From positions 1-64,000 of the forward strand of contig NZ_JAHCTB010000002.1 in assembly GCF_018476645.1 (NCBI RefSeq): a stretch of DNA of 64,000 bases, read 5' to 3'. Within the stretch, counting starts at the first letter, position 1. Each line of letters begins with the position of its first letter. The notes under the pieces were generated by a model, which saw only the letters and a list, made by a program, of their open reading frames with translations, made no database searches and was not told where the DNA came from. Below are positions 44,637 to 51,591 of this stretch, piece by piece. Made by a program: the position numbers and the translations under genes. Source of the DNA: Aequorivita echinoideorum. GTDB taxonomy: Bacteria > Bacteroidota > Bacteroidia > Flavobacteriales > Flavobacteriaceae.

Positions 44637-45170
44637 TCAATCTTTAGAACCCTCTCCTTTGAAATTCTGGGAAGAGTTTTTAAAAAGTATATTAAAAGTG
44701 GTTAGGCTACCATAACAACGTGTTATGTATTGCTGAAGATCAATTTTATCCTGCTCGGCAAGTTCTTTACTGGAATTGATTTTTTGCTCCATTACCCTAA
44801 GCCGGTCCCGCAGCATTACAATTTTATGAAAAAAGGTGTCTATTGGAATTTCCTTAGTTGCCAGGTTTTTATCATTTGGCCGCAATACTATAGTGCCACC
44901 TTTCCATTTATCCGCCATAGGTACAACTTCGCTTATACCATTCCATTTTCTTAAAATGTCGCGCAGGCTTTTTTCCACCTCTGCAAAACTTACCGTATCC
45001 ACTTCATCTTCTGATGCTTCAATGATTTCAAAATCCTCATCCGGTGAGATTGTTTCCAATCCATTTTCAATAAATGTTATCCAATACATTTTTGAGGTCA
45101 CATTGGTAACTACTCCCTTTCCATGCGTTGGATGGTTTATGCGGGAGCCTATTCCTAATATTTGTTTCAT
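44637..45170 (-). CDS. Conserved Bacteroidota protein of unknown function
   Basis: The 177-residue cytosolic protein has an N-terminal SH3- or tudor-like beta segment (GSRINHPTHGKGVV, YWITFIENG), an acidic linker, and a C-terminal helical part with FFHKIVMLRDRLRVMEQKI and LQQYITRCYGSLTTFN. I recall near-identical proteins in many Bacteroidota without known function. The N-terminus resembles the CarD/TRCF-type fold in its G-x-x-V-H-x-x-H-G-x-G pattern, but that is a weak hint. It is preceded by a terminator-promoter junction and has no operon partner. It could be a nucleic-acid- or protein-binding factor. Confidence 0.75.
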   Translation of the reverse strand: MKQILGIGSRINHPTHGKGVVTNVTSKMYWITFIENGLETISPDEDFEIIEASEDEVDTVSFAEVEKSLRDILRKWNGISEVVPMADKWKGGTIVLRPNDKNLATKEIPIDTFFHKIVMLRDRLRVMEQKINSSKELAEQDKIDLQQYITRCYGSLTTFNILFKNSSQNFKGEGSKD

Positions 45171-45186
45171 TTTTTTAATTTTTCAG

Positions 45187-45194
45187 TAAAAATA
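45187..45194 (-). promoter_or_regulatory. Candidate promoter −7 box for the conserved unknown gene
   Basis: The minus strand reads TATTTTTA, one base from TAnnTTTG, directly after the T tract of the terminator of the 34-codon gene. Confidence 0.4.
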
Positions 45195-45196
45195 AA

Positions 45197-45228
45197 AAAA
45201 CCATTCCAAAACATTTTGGAATGGTTTT
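45197..45228 (-). terminator. Terminator after the 34-codon basic gene
   Basis: Two 15-base arms, AAAACCATTCCAAAA (45197-45211) and TTTTGGAATGGTTTT (45214-45228), are perfectly complementary. On the minus strand the hairpin follows the small gene by about 32 bases and a T tract follows it. Confidence 0.9.
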
Positions 45229-45259
45229 CACGGTTTAATCTAATAAACCTTCCGAAAAA

Positions 45260-45364
45260 CTACTTCTTCTTAGGAGCAGCTTTTGGTGCCTTGTTGTCAT
45301 CCTGTTTTTTGGCTTGTGGGCCTTTAGCAGGTTGCGGTTTGCTGTTTTTCTTTTCTTGTGGCAT
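45260..45364 (-). CDS. 34-residue Lys/Pro-rich basic small protein
   Basis: Reading the minus strand gives ATG at 45364-45362 and TAG at 45262-45260. The product is MPQEKKNSKPQPAKGPQAKK and continues QDDNKAPKAAPKKK: 34 residues, 11 of them Lys, 6 Pro, with no hydrophobic stretch. The frame is supported by a strong terminator just downstream and an AT-rich upstream region with a TAACTTTA box (near 45396). It is reminiscent of disordered nucleic-acid-binding or ribosome-associated tails, and I recall similar short flavobacterial proteins without a function. Translation is not proven, but the composition is not what random AT-rich DNA would give. Confidence 0.6.
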   Translation of the reverse strand: MPQEKKNSKPQPAKGPQAKKQDDNKAPKAAPKKK

Positions 45365-45465
45365 AACTATTTTATTTTTTTTATTAATACAATAAAGTTA
45401 GAACGGGATTGCCACTCGTTATCCACTCATTAGCTATAATTTAACTAAAAAACTTATAGGTAAGT

Positions 45466-45822
45466 TTAATCTTTGTGGTCGTTAACCACATTCTCATCCC
45501 TATACTTACAGCAATCATCAATTTTAGCATAAACTTCCTCCTTAGCTTTTATATCTTCGGTATCATGACCGCTATCCGCAATGCTCTGTTGGATTTTGGC
45601 TAAATCTGTTTTTCCTTCATTATAAATTAAATCCAATTGGTGCGTTTTCACGTCCCACGATGCAGATTTTACACCTTTGGTTTTTATGGATGCCTTTTCA
45701 ATACGATCCTTGCACATTCCGCAAACACCATCAACCTCAATCGTTGCTTTGGCATTTTTATTCTGGGCAAAACCAGTGGCGCCAAATATTGTAATCATTA
45801 AGACAAAAATCAATTTTTTCAT
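45466..45822 (-). CDS. Secreted heavy-metal-associated (HMA) domain protein
   Basis: The 118-residue protein has a signal peptide (MKKLIFVLMITIFGATGFAQ) and one HMA ferredoxin-like domain with the metal-binding pair Cys34 and Cys37 (VCGMCKDR). The C-terminal extension carries a second pair, Cys104-Cys105, and ends with His. It should act in the periplasm as a copper or mercury type metal carrier. It lies 21 bases after the TonB receptor gene on the same strand and probably shares its transcript. It is the last gene of the metal cluster and might hand metal from the receptor to later steps. Confidence 0.88.
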   Translation of the reverse strand: MKKLIFVLMITIFGATGFAQNKNAKATIEVDGVCGMCKDRIEKASIKTKGVKSASWDVKTHQLDLIYNEGKTDLAKIQQSIADSGHDTEDIKAKEEVYAKIDDCCKYRDENVVNDHKD

Positions 45823-45843
45823 ATTTCTGTTTTTTTTTAAATA

Positions 45844-48081
45844 TCAATTTATTCGATAGCGAAGCCCGGCATAATACATACTTCCAAAAATGGGCCCGTA
45901 AACATACGTAGAATCAAAAGTTGAGCCAAATGGGTCTTCATTTCCTATTATGGGATTATCCTGTTTGGTATTCGTGATATTTTCGCCACCTATGTACACT
46001 TCAAAATTCGGGGAGAACACTCTTGTAATTTGGGCGTTCAATGTTGAAACGCTGGGTGAAAATTCTGAAAGACCTATAGTCTTCAAATATCCTTCATTTG
46101 AAGGAAAACGTTGTTCACCCAAGTAATTGAACGTAGCATCAAATTTCCAATTTCTCCCCGCATCACTGAATTGCGTTTCATAGGAAGCATTGGCAAAAAA
46201 ACGATGGTTTGGCGTTAATGGCTTTTGCTTTTTGCCATCCAGATAGGTGGTTTGCACATCATAATATTTGTACGCCAATCTCATGTCAAAATGTTCAAAG
46301 GCGTTATAGTTAAATTCGGTTTGAAAATTATTTGCATAGCTCTCACCTTCTAAATTATAAAAATTGATCTGTTGCGGATTTTCCCAATCTACCACCACTT
46401 GGTTCGCAAAATCCGTTCTGTAAAAATCAACAATAAAATCTGCCTTACGAGTGAAAAGATTGAAACCCTGAAGATACGAAACGCCGTAGTTCCAAGCAAT
46501 TTCGGGATCCAATCCGTAAATAGCGCCACCACTGCCAAGAATATTCAGGTTTCTGGAAGAGGCGAAAAACTGTTGATTTTCCGCAAAAATATTGGCGCTT
46601 CTTTTTCCCCTTCCAGCAGAAAGTCGGAATGCGGATTTTTCCCAAGGTGTATAGCGCACGTGCAGGCGCGGGGTAATAAATGTCCCCAACCGATTATGGA
46701 CATCTGCCCGAATTCCGGCAGAAAAATTCAAATCGCCCAGGTTGTCAAAATTATATTCGAAAAATGCCCCGATGGAATTTTCAATACGATTAAAATTTTC
46801 AGAATAGACCAATTCCTCATAGCCATCATACGTTGCGCTCAAACCGGTTTTTATCTTGTGGCGTGAATCGCTGATGATAGAATTATAAAGCACATTGGCA
46901 TAAAGACTAGTATGTTGAATGTTGTAATCATTGAGCCCAAAATAGGATTCTTGATCGTGATGGCTGTACGCAACCTGCACACCGGTAGTGCGCCAAGGAA
47001 GTTCAGGATTTACGTATCCAAATTTCCCCGATGCATCAAAACGTTGCGTTTTTATTTCACTTCCCCAGACATTGGTGGTGCCGCGATCTGTATTTGGATT
47101 GAAAAATGTTTGTCCATTTCGTTTTTCGTCATTCATATACCTCACATTTACAAATCCTACGTAGCCGTTTTCCTGATCTACGTACTGCCAGCGGTTCATT
47201 ACATTTATTTGGTTCATAAGTGGTGCGTCCAGAAAGGTATCCCCGTTTTTATCAAATTCTGTTTCACGAAGATTGCCATGGATGTACAATCCCGTTGACC
47301 AACGCTCGGATACTTTATTGTTAAGGTGTGTGTTCAGCTCAAACCTGCCGTTACCGGAGCCGTAGGCATTCACAAAAATTTTGTCGTCCGTCAACGGTTT
47401 TTGAAGTTCAGCATTTATTTGTCCGGCAATACTTTCGTACCCATTCACCACGCTTCCCGCGCCCTTTGTAATTTGAATACTTTCCACCCAAGTTCCGGGA
47501 ATAAAACTTAACCCATACGCCTGCGACGCACCACGAATACTCGGCACATTTTCAGTAGTTATCAAAATATATGGACTGGAAAGACCGAGCATTTTTATTT
47601 GTCGCGTTCCAGAAACCGCATCGGCAAAATTCACATCTATACTGGGGTTTGTTTCAAAACTTTCCGCAAGATTGCAACAGGCTGCTTTTAGCAATTCGCC
47701 ACTGCTTACGTTGATAACATTTTGGGATTCCAAAAACGAACGGGAGCTAGCCTTTTGACGTGATCTTACCGTGACCTCATCCAAATTCGCTGTTGGTTTC
47801 AGGGAATGTTTTACAAACTTAATTGAATTAATTTGCAACGTATCGGTTTGGTAACCAATAAAACTGATTACCAATTTTTTGAATTCTTTTTTATAAGGAA
47901 TTTCAAAATTTCCGTTGAAATCCGTTACGGTTCCCACTGAAGTATTTAACCAATACACATTTGCGCCGCCCAGCGGAATTTCAGCATTTTCAGTATTCGC
48001 TTCTAGCACAACGCCCTTCAAAGTTTCTTGTGCGGAAAGAAAAGCTGGCAATAAAAATAACAATTGAAATAACTTTTTCAT
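45844..48081 (-). CDS. TonB-dependent receptor, probable metal-linked
   Basis: The 745-residue outer-membrane receptor has a signal peptide (MKKLFQLLFLLPAFLSAQ), a CarboxypepD_reg-like domain (about 20-98), a TonB-box-like DEVTVRSRQ, a plug (about 115-240) and a 22-strand barrel ending GLRYRIN. The plug starts with an unusual LLKAACCNLAESFE, where Cys135 and Cys136 are adjacent. I recall this CC motif in a Bacteroidota subgroup of TonB receptors often found beside HMA proteins, so a Cu- or other soft-metal uptake role is plausible. Its start codon overlaps the upstream HMA-MauE stop by 4 bases, and an HMA protein gene follows after 21 bases. Confidence 0.88.
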   Translation of the reverse strand: MKKLFQLLFLLPAFLSAQETLKGVVLEANTENAEIPLGGANVYWLNTSVGTVTDFNGNFEIPYKKEFKKLVISFIGYQTDTLQINSIKFVKHSLKPTANLDEVTVRSRQKASSRSFLESQNVINVSSGELLKAACCNLAESFETNPSIDVNFADAVSGTRQIKMLGLSSPYILITTENVPSIRGASQAYGLSFIPGTWVESIQITKGAGSVVNGYESIAGQINAELQKPLTDDKIFVNAYGSGNGRFELNTHLNNKVSERWSTGLYIHGNLRETEFDKNGDTFLDAPLMNQINVMNRWQYVDQENGYVGFVNVRYMNDEKRNGQTFFNPNTDRGTTNVWGSEIKTQRFDASGKFGYVNPELPWRTTGVQVAYSHHDQESYFGLNDYNIQHTSLYANVLYNSIISDSRHKIKTGLSATYDGYEELVYSENFNRIENSIGAFFEYNFDNLGDLNFSAGIRADVHNRLGTFITPRLHVRYTPWEKSAFRLSAGRGKRSANIFAENQQFFASSRNLNILGSGGAIYGLDPEIAWNYGVSYLQGFNLFTRKADFIVDFYRTDFANQVVVDWENPQQINFYNLEGESYANNFQTEFNYNAFEHFDMRLAYKYYDVQTTYLDGKKQKPLTPNHRFFANASYETQFSDAGRNWKFDATFNYLGEQRFPSNEGYLKTIGLSEFSPSVSTLNAQITRVFSPNFEVYIGGENITNTKQDNPIIGNEDPFGSTFDSTYVYGPIFGSMYYAGLRYRIN

Positions 48082-48824
48082 AAGAAGTATAATTTCAAAA
48101 GCATCAAAATCGCCATAAAAAGCATAATGCTGTTTTCAATAAAAGTTGCTTCCGTCATAGGCAAATTGAGGGCCGTACCCAGACACGCACACTTAATTTT
48201 CTTTTTGCTGAGCAAAGTCTGCGTAACTCCAATTGTTGTAATCCCCAGAATTATGATAGTTGCAATTAATGCGATTTCAATTTGAAAACGCATCAAAAAC
48301 ATGAGTCCCAATGCTGTTTCAATAAATGGATATACTACAGCGTAGGGCGGAAAAACCTTTGCAAGCGGATCATACATTCGGAAGGATTCCGGAAAACCTT
48401 TTAAATCCAGCATTTTAAAAAAGCTGAAAACTATGTAAAAAAGTCCCATAAAATCCAGCATAAAAGCTGAACCGTTCCAAGTTTTAAAATTCAATAAAAC
48501 CGAAGCGATAAAAATGTAAAGAAAAATCAAAAACAAAGGTTTCAACTGCTGAAACTTTGATTGCTCGTGGGTTTGCATTACATTTTCCGAAGAAGAAAAA
48601 ATATTCGTTTCCCTTTTTTCTGAAATGGAATATTTCGGCGGAAGTGCATTTTGAAGTGTTTTCAAAGAAATATGCTCTTTCATTACAACCTCCGCTTCGG
48701 CTTTTTCCAAATTCACCGAAACGCTTGTTATTCCATCAATTTCTGAAAGTTTATTTTCCACGGAAGTCCGGCATCCATTGCACGTCATTCCGCTAATATT
48801 ATATGTGTGTTTCATTTTTTTCAA
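48078..48824 (-). CDS. HMA domain fused to a MauE/DoxX-like membrane domain
   Basis: The 248-residue protein has an N-terminal HMA domain (about 5-66, MTCNGC with Cys15 and Cys18), a linker, and four or five membrane segments (about 95-247). The membrane part matches the MauE/DoxX type: LGLMFLMRFQ, IGVTQTLLSKKKIKCACLG with two further Cys, and TFIENSIMLF. The HMA part would face the cytosol if the N-terminus is inside. The fusion suggests metal transfer or thiol chemistry at the inner membrane. A start at Met4 is also possible. It overlaps the TonB receptor gene by 4 bases (ATGA), so the two are translationally coupled. Confidence 0.87.
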   Translation of the reverse strand: MKKMKHTYNISGMTCNGCRTSVENKLSEIDGITSVSVNLEKAEAEVVMKEHISLKTLQNALPPKYSISEKRETNIFSSSENVMQTHEQSKFQQLKPLFLIFLYIFIASVLLNFKTWNGSAFMLDFMGLFYIVFSFFKMLDLKGFPESFRMYDPLAKVFPPYAVVYPFIETALGLMFLMRFQIEIALIATIIILGITTIGVTQTLLSKKKIKCACLGTALNLPMTEATFIENSIMLFMAILMLLKLYFL

Positions 48825-48899
48825 TTTGATTTATAAAGAATAGCACTCCAAAGAAAATTTGGAGTTAAAATCTAAGCTATCTGCAAAAGCAGATTTAAA

Positions 48900-49313
48900 T
48901 CAAATTAAAAAGGATTGATAAAGAACGGGAATGTCTTTATCTATGGGAGGCGGATTGTATTCCGCAAAGATATTGCGGCTTGTTGTAAATAATTCAACTT
49001 CAGCTAAAACGAAAACAGATACAAAAGCCGCGACAAAAGTATTGTCGAATTTAAAATCCAAGGAAGCTTTTGCAAAGCTATCGTCTGTATTTATTTGGGT
49101 AAATTGGTTTTCACAGCACAAATGACCCTCCGCGATTGTTTTTTCATCATCGCACGGGTGGGTTTCCATATCCATACCGCACGAAAGCGATTTTTCTACA
49201 AAAGCAATTTCCGCATCCATTTTTAGGCCTCCGCAAAAATGCTGCGCATAGCCAATGCCAGTGCTGCTAAGCAGAAGCAAAATGGCGAGTGAAAAGGAAA
49301 TTACTTGTTTCAT
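48900..49313 (-). CDS. HYC_CC_PP family secreted protein
   Basis: The 137-residue protein has a signal peptide (MKQVISFSLAILLLLSSTG, cut near GYAQ) and the family landmarks in order: His25-Phe26-Cys27 (the HYC position), Cys45, Cys54, the adjacent Cys66-Cys67 pair, and Pro121-Pro123 near the end. A hydrophobic segment (about 90-108, FVAAFVSVFVLAEVELF) may be a membrane or packing helix. The Cys/His pattern suggests metal or thiol binding. The function is unknown, but it often sits next to copper-related genes. It begins the run HYC, HMA-MauE, TonB, HMA and has a perfect promoter box (49322-49329). Confidence 0.85.
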   Translation of the reverse strand: MKQVISFSLAILLLLSSTGIGYAQHFCGGLKMDAEIAFVEKSLSCGMDMETHPCDDEKTIAEGHLCCENQFTQINTDDSFAKASLDFKFDNTFVAAFVSVFVLAEVELFTTSRNIFAEYNPPPIDKDIPVLYQSFLI

Positions 49314-49321
49314 ATAAAAAG

Positions 49322-49329
49322 CAAAAATA
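49322..49329 (-). promoter_or_regulatory. Promoter −7 box for the HYC_CC_PP gene
   Basis: The minus strand reads TATTTTTGC, a perfect TAnnTTTG, 8 bases before the ATG and directly after the T tract of the upstream hairpin. Confidence 0.65.
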
Positions 49330-49333
49330 CAAA

Positions 49334-49363
49334 AAAAGCCTTCCCGGAAAAAAGAAGACTTTT
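49334..49363 (-). terminator. Hairpin between the small lipoprotein gene and the HYC gene
   Basis: AAAAGCCTTC (49334-49343) pairs with GAAGACTTTT (49354-49363) with one C·A mismatch, then a T tract on the minus strand. Confidence 0.6.
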
Positions 49364-49382
49364 CTGCGAAGGATATAACGTC

Positions 49383-49823
49383 CTAATTATTTTCGGATTT
49401 TTCAATAATCGTTTCAGCGTTTCTTATGGCCGCATTCATTTGTTCTTTAAGTTCAGAAACACTTTTTTCGTATTTGGATAATAATTGTTCTTTCTCTGGT
49501 GATAGTTTTTCATCCTTATTTATTTCTTCAAAAGTAAAATCCCTTCCAAAACTTTTCATCCATTCCATCATATTTTCATTGGCAGCTTTTAATTCACCAA
49601 GTACCGCTACCTTTGTACTGTCAGGGTTGATGGAATCAATTTGGGCGCGGAGTTTCCCCTGCAACTCGCCAACGGTACTCATTTTTGGCATTAATTCGTC
49701 ATGAACAGCGACGACTTCATTCATTTTAGAAGATTCATTTTCGTTTCTCAATTCTTCTTTTTTACCATTATTGCAACCAGCAATTACTAACATTGCAAAT
49801 AAAATATAGATTAGTTTTTTCAT
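49383..49823 (-). CDS. Small helical lipoprotein of unknown function
   Basis: The 146-residue protein has a lipoprotein signal peptide (lipobox VIAGC, lipid Cys17). The mature part is polar and strongly helical, with heptad-like Leu/Met positions (HDELMPKMSTVGELQGKL, LLSKYEKSVSELKEQMNAA), so it may form a coiled coil. Met residues at regular positions (EVVAVHDELMPKM, MMEWMKSF) may be metal-related or chance. No family recognised. It lies inside the metal-linked cluster, between DUF3347 and HYC_CC_PP genes, but has hairpins on both sides and so may be its own transcript. Confidence 0.75.
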   Translation of the reverse strand: MKKLIYILFAMLVIAGCNNGKKEELRNENESSKMNEVVAVHDELMPKMSTVGELQGKLRAQIDSINPDSTKVAVLGELKAANENMMEWMKSFGRDFTFEEINKDEKLSPEKEQLLSKYEKSVSELKEQMNAAIRNAETIIEKSENN

Positions 49824-49886
49824 TAATTAATAATTAAATATTTAAACAAAATAGTTAATGGAATTTATTGGTCTAATAATGAAGCG

Positions 49887-49894
49887 TAAAAATA
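49887..49894 (-). promoter_or_regulatory. Candidate promoter −7 box for the small lipoprotein gene
   Basis: The minus strand reads TATTTTTA, one base from TAnnTTTG, after the hairpin at 49897-49927 and 64 bases before the ATG. Confidence 0.4.
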
Positions 49895-49896
49895 CA

Positions 49897-49927
49897 AAAA
49901 AGCCTTTCTGTTGAAGGAAAAGCTTTT
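49897..49927 (-). terminator. Imperfect hairpin after the DUF3347 gene
   Basis: AAAAGC...GCTTTT outer arms and a CCTT...AAGG inner stem with a bulge are followed by a T tract. The arms share sequence with the hairpin at 49334-49363. Confidence 0.45.
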
Positions 49928-49933
49928 ATTAAA

Positions 49934-50476
49934 TCAATTGAGCTCAGCTTCTACCCTACCGCATTTTAGCATTTTATCGCCAAAATATGGATTCAAAATA
50001 TCTTTACTGCTGCTTAGCCAGTAAGCACCCGTATTATTGAAAGCCATTGGGCAGTATTGCTTGTAAACCGCGCCAGATTCAAGCGCATCTGCAAGAATAT
50101 CTTCCATTGCCACGGTCAATTTTACAAAATTAAGACGTTGTATTTCCACATCATCTGTGTTTGCCATAGTTTCTAGCGCCCTTACGGTTGTAGGATCATC
50201 ATCCACCTCGGTAATAATTTCCAATAATTTTGAAGATTCCTTGGCTGCCATAGTCTCATCCGTATTTACCAGCGCACCTTCCACCTGTAAGTACTGATCA
50301 AAAATCTGAGCGACCTGTTCATCTTTGAACTTAGCGTTGGATTTTGCAATTTCATGCTTTTCGGCACCGTCATTTTCTATCGTTACTACTTCAGGGTCCG
50401 AATCTTTTGGATTTTCCTTACAAGAGTTGAAAAATGCAAGCGTGCAAGCGAAAAATAATAGCGTGATTTTTTTCAT
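49934..50476 (-). CDS. DUF3347 domain lipoprotein, probable copper binder
   Basis: The 180-residue protein has a lipoprotein signal peptide (lipobox FFNSC, lipid Cys19). The remainder is a helical DUF3347 domain. Its C-terminal signature is clear: YKQYCPMAF (Cys142, Met144), GAYWLSSSKDI, NPYFG and MLKCG (Met169, Cys172). In related proteins this Cys/Met set is thought to bind copper, and the domain is often found fused to or next to copper efflux CusB-type proteins. Here it is free-standing and membrane-attached. A promoter box (50505-50512) precedes it. It heads the metal cluster on the minus strand, though hairpins separate it from the rest. Confidence 0.88.
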   Translation of the reverse strand: MKKITLLFFACTLAFFNSCKENPKDSDPEVVTIENDGAEKHEIAKSNAKFKDEQVAQIFDQYLQVEGALVNTDETMAAKESSKLLEIITEVDDDPTTVRALETMANTDDVEIQRLNFVKLTVAMEDILADALESGAVYKQYCPMAFNNTGAYWLSSSKDILNPYFGDKMLKCGRVEAELN

Positions 50477-50504
50477 TCTATAAAATTTTATGCCGTAAAG
50501 GTAT

Positions 50505-50512
50505 CAAAAATA
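50505..50512 (-). promoter_or_regulatory. Promoter −7 box for the DUF3347 gene
   Basis: The minus strand reads TATTTTTG, a perfect TAnnTTTG, 28 bases before the start codon. It also lies just after the XrtF-associated gene. Confidence 0.6.
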
Positions 50513-50516
50513 TATG

Positions 50517-50945
50517 CTAATTTTTCTTCTGAAAATAAAAAGCAGGCAACAGCACCAAAAGCAAAATGGGCTGTATAAGAAATCTGCGTACGTAAAACAG
50601 CAGCATATGTGTGCCAACTTCTTCTGAAGTGAATATGATAAAACTAAAAGCGAGAAAAAGAATAGCAAACAACCAGGCATAGAGCACAGCCGATAGTTTT
50701 ACAATACCCCTTTCGCGGAAAATGACGAAAATGATGGCCAGTGAAATGAGGGTGTTGATCAAAAACCGAAACGCGATGTTGGCCTGTAATGCGAAGGTAT
50801 CCATTTCGGGGAGCGGTTTTTGGTCAGAATCACTTTTGAAAAAATTAAGTAGCGGATCGTAAAAAAGTGAATCCTCAAACGCACGCACCAACACCAGCGT
50901 TCCAAAAAGCAACACCAACAATATTATTCTTAGAGCTTTTTCCAT
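50517..50945 (-). CDS. Exosortase F system-associated membrane protein
   Basis: The 142-residue protein has three or four membrane helices (about 5-22, 57-77, 83-105, 112-138) and an acidic loop (SDSDQKPLPEMDTF) that is typical of the partner always seen next to XrtF. A charged pair, RERGIVK, follows the second helix. It starts directly after the xrtF stop codon (TAAATG), so the two are co-translated. Its biochemical role is unknown; a scaffold or substrate-presentation partner of XrtF is likely from the conserved pairing. Confidence 0.85.
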   Translation of the reverse strand: MEKALRIILLVLLFGTLVLVRAFEDSLFYDPLLNFFKSDSDQKPLPEMDTFALQANIAFRFLINTLISLAIIFVIFRERGIVKLSAVLYAWLFAILFLAFSFIIFTSEEVGTHMLLFYVRRFLIQPILLLVLLPAFYFQKKN

Positions 50946-51494
50946 TTAAGATTTGGTGGGTTTGGGACTCAGCATTTTCACCCAGAGCATCCAGAGCAGA
51001 AAAACCATTCCATAAATAATTCCCGGGAAAACAACTGAATGCAATAGATTTTCCTGTTCGGGATAATGATATAGCGCAATTACAAGAATGACAATCCGCA
51101 AAACATTTACTATATATATGAGGACCGCGCCGGAAAAAATGAACAAAAATGTTTTTTTGAATTTTTCCGCAAAGGAAATAACAAAGGAAATAAATAAAAT
51201 GATGATGCTTACGGAATTGCATCCTTCAATAATTTCGGCAATATTTCTGCCGTTGAAATTTATTAAAAGTTTGGGAACCGGTCCTTCGGAAATCAGCGTG
51301 CTTTGATAGCCTAATCCCGAAAGAATTGAAGTGGTCTGTCTCGCCACTAAATTTGTAATAAAATCTGGGAAATATTCACCCCCTTCCGAAAGTTTCAAAT
51401 ACAATCCATACAATAAACTTAGCACGAGATAAGTCCCTAAAAACAAGAGGACAAAGCGCACTACCGTTTTGTATTTTCTGAAAAGTTCCTTCAA
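50946..51494 (-). CDS. xrtF: Exosortase family protein XrtF
   Basis: Exosortases are inner-membrane cysteine proteases or transpeptidases that process proteins with PEP-CTERM-like tails. The 182-residue protein shows the catalytic triad positions: Cys92 (EGCNSVS), Arg133 (NVLRIV) and His152 (LLHSVVFPG). It has several membrane helices and the short length of the XrtF type. Downstream lies its associated membrane protein. No obvious PEP-CTERM-like substrate is encoded in this window. The promoter box at 51514-51521 faces that of the divergent GAF gene. Confidence 0.92.
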   Translation of the reverse strand: MKELFRKYKTVVRFVLLFLGTYLVLSLLYGLYLKLSEGGEYFPDFITNLVARQTTSILSGLGYQSTLISEGPVPKLLINFNGRNIAEIIEGCNSVSIIILFISFVISFAEKFKKTFLFIFSGAVLIYIVNVLRIVILVIALYHYPEQENLLHSVVFPGIIYGMVFLLWMLWVKMLSPKPTKS

Positions 51495-51513
51495 CGGATT
51501 TTTGGGTTTTTAA

Positions 51514-51521
51514 CAAAAATA
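51514..51521 (-). promoter_or_regulatory. Promoter −7 box for xrtF
   Basis: The minus strand reads TATTTTTG, a perfect TAnnTTTG, 19 bases before the xrtF ATG. It is only 7 bases from the divergent box on the plus strand. Confidence 0.6.
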
Positions 51522-51528
51522 CAGGAAT

Positions 51529-51536
51529 TAACTTTG
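51529..51536 (+). promoter_or_regulatory. Promoter −7 box for the GAF gene
   Basis: TAACTTTG matches TAnnTTTG, 55 bases before the ATG. A second near match, TACTTTTA, lies at about 51559-51566. Confidence 0.5.
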
Positions 51537-51591
51537 GCGTATGTTACGCTTTTGAAATACTTTTACCCAAACCAAAAATTTCTCAATAAAG

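Noticed and set aside
46372-46866. 164-codon open frame antisense to the TonB receptor gene
   Set aside because: The receptor frame is continuous and well matched; the antisense product has no recognisable domain.
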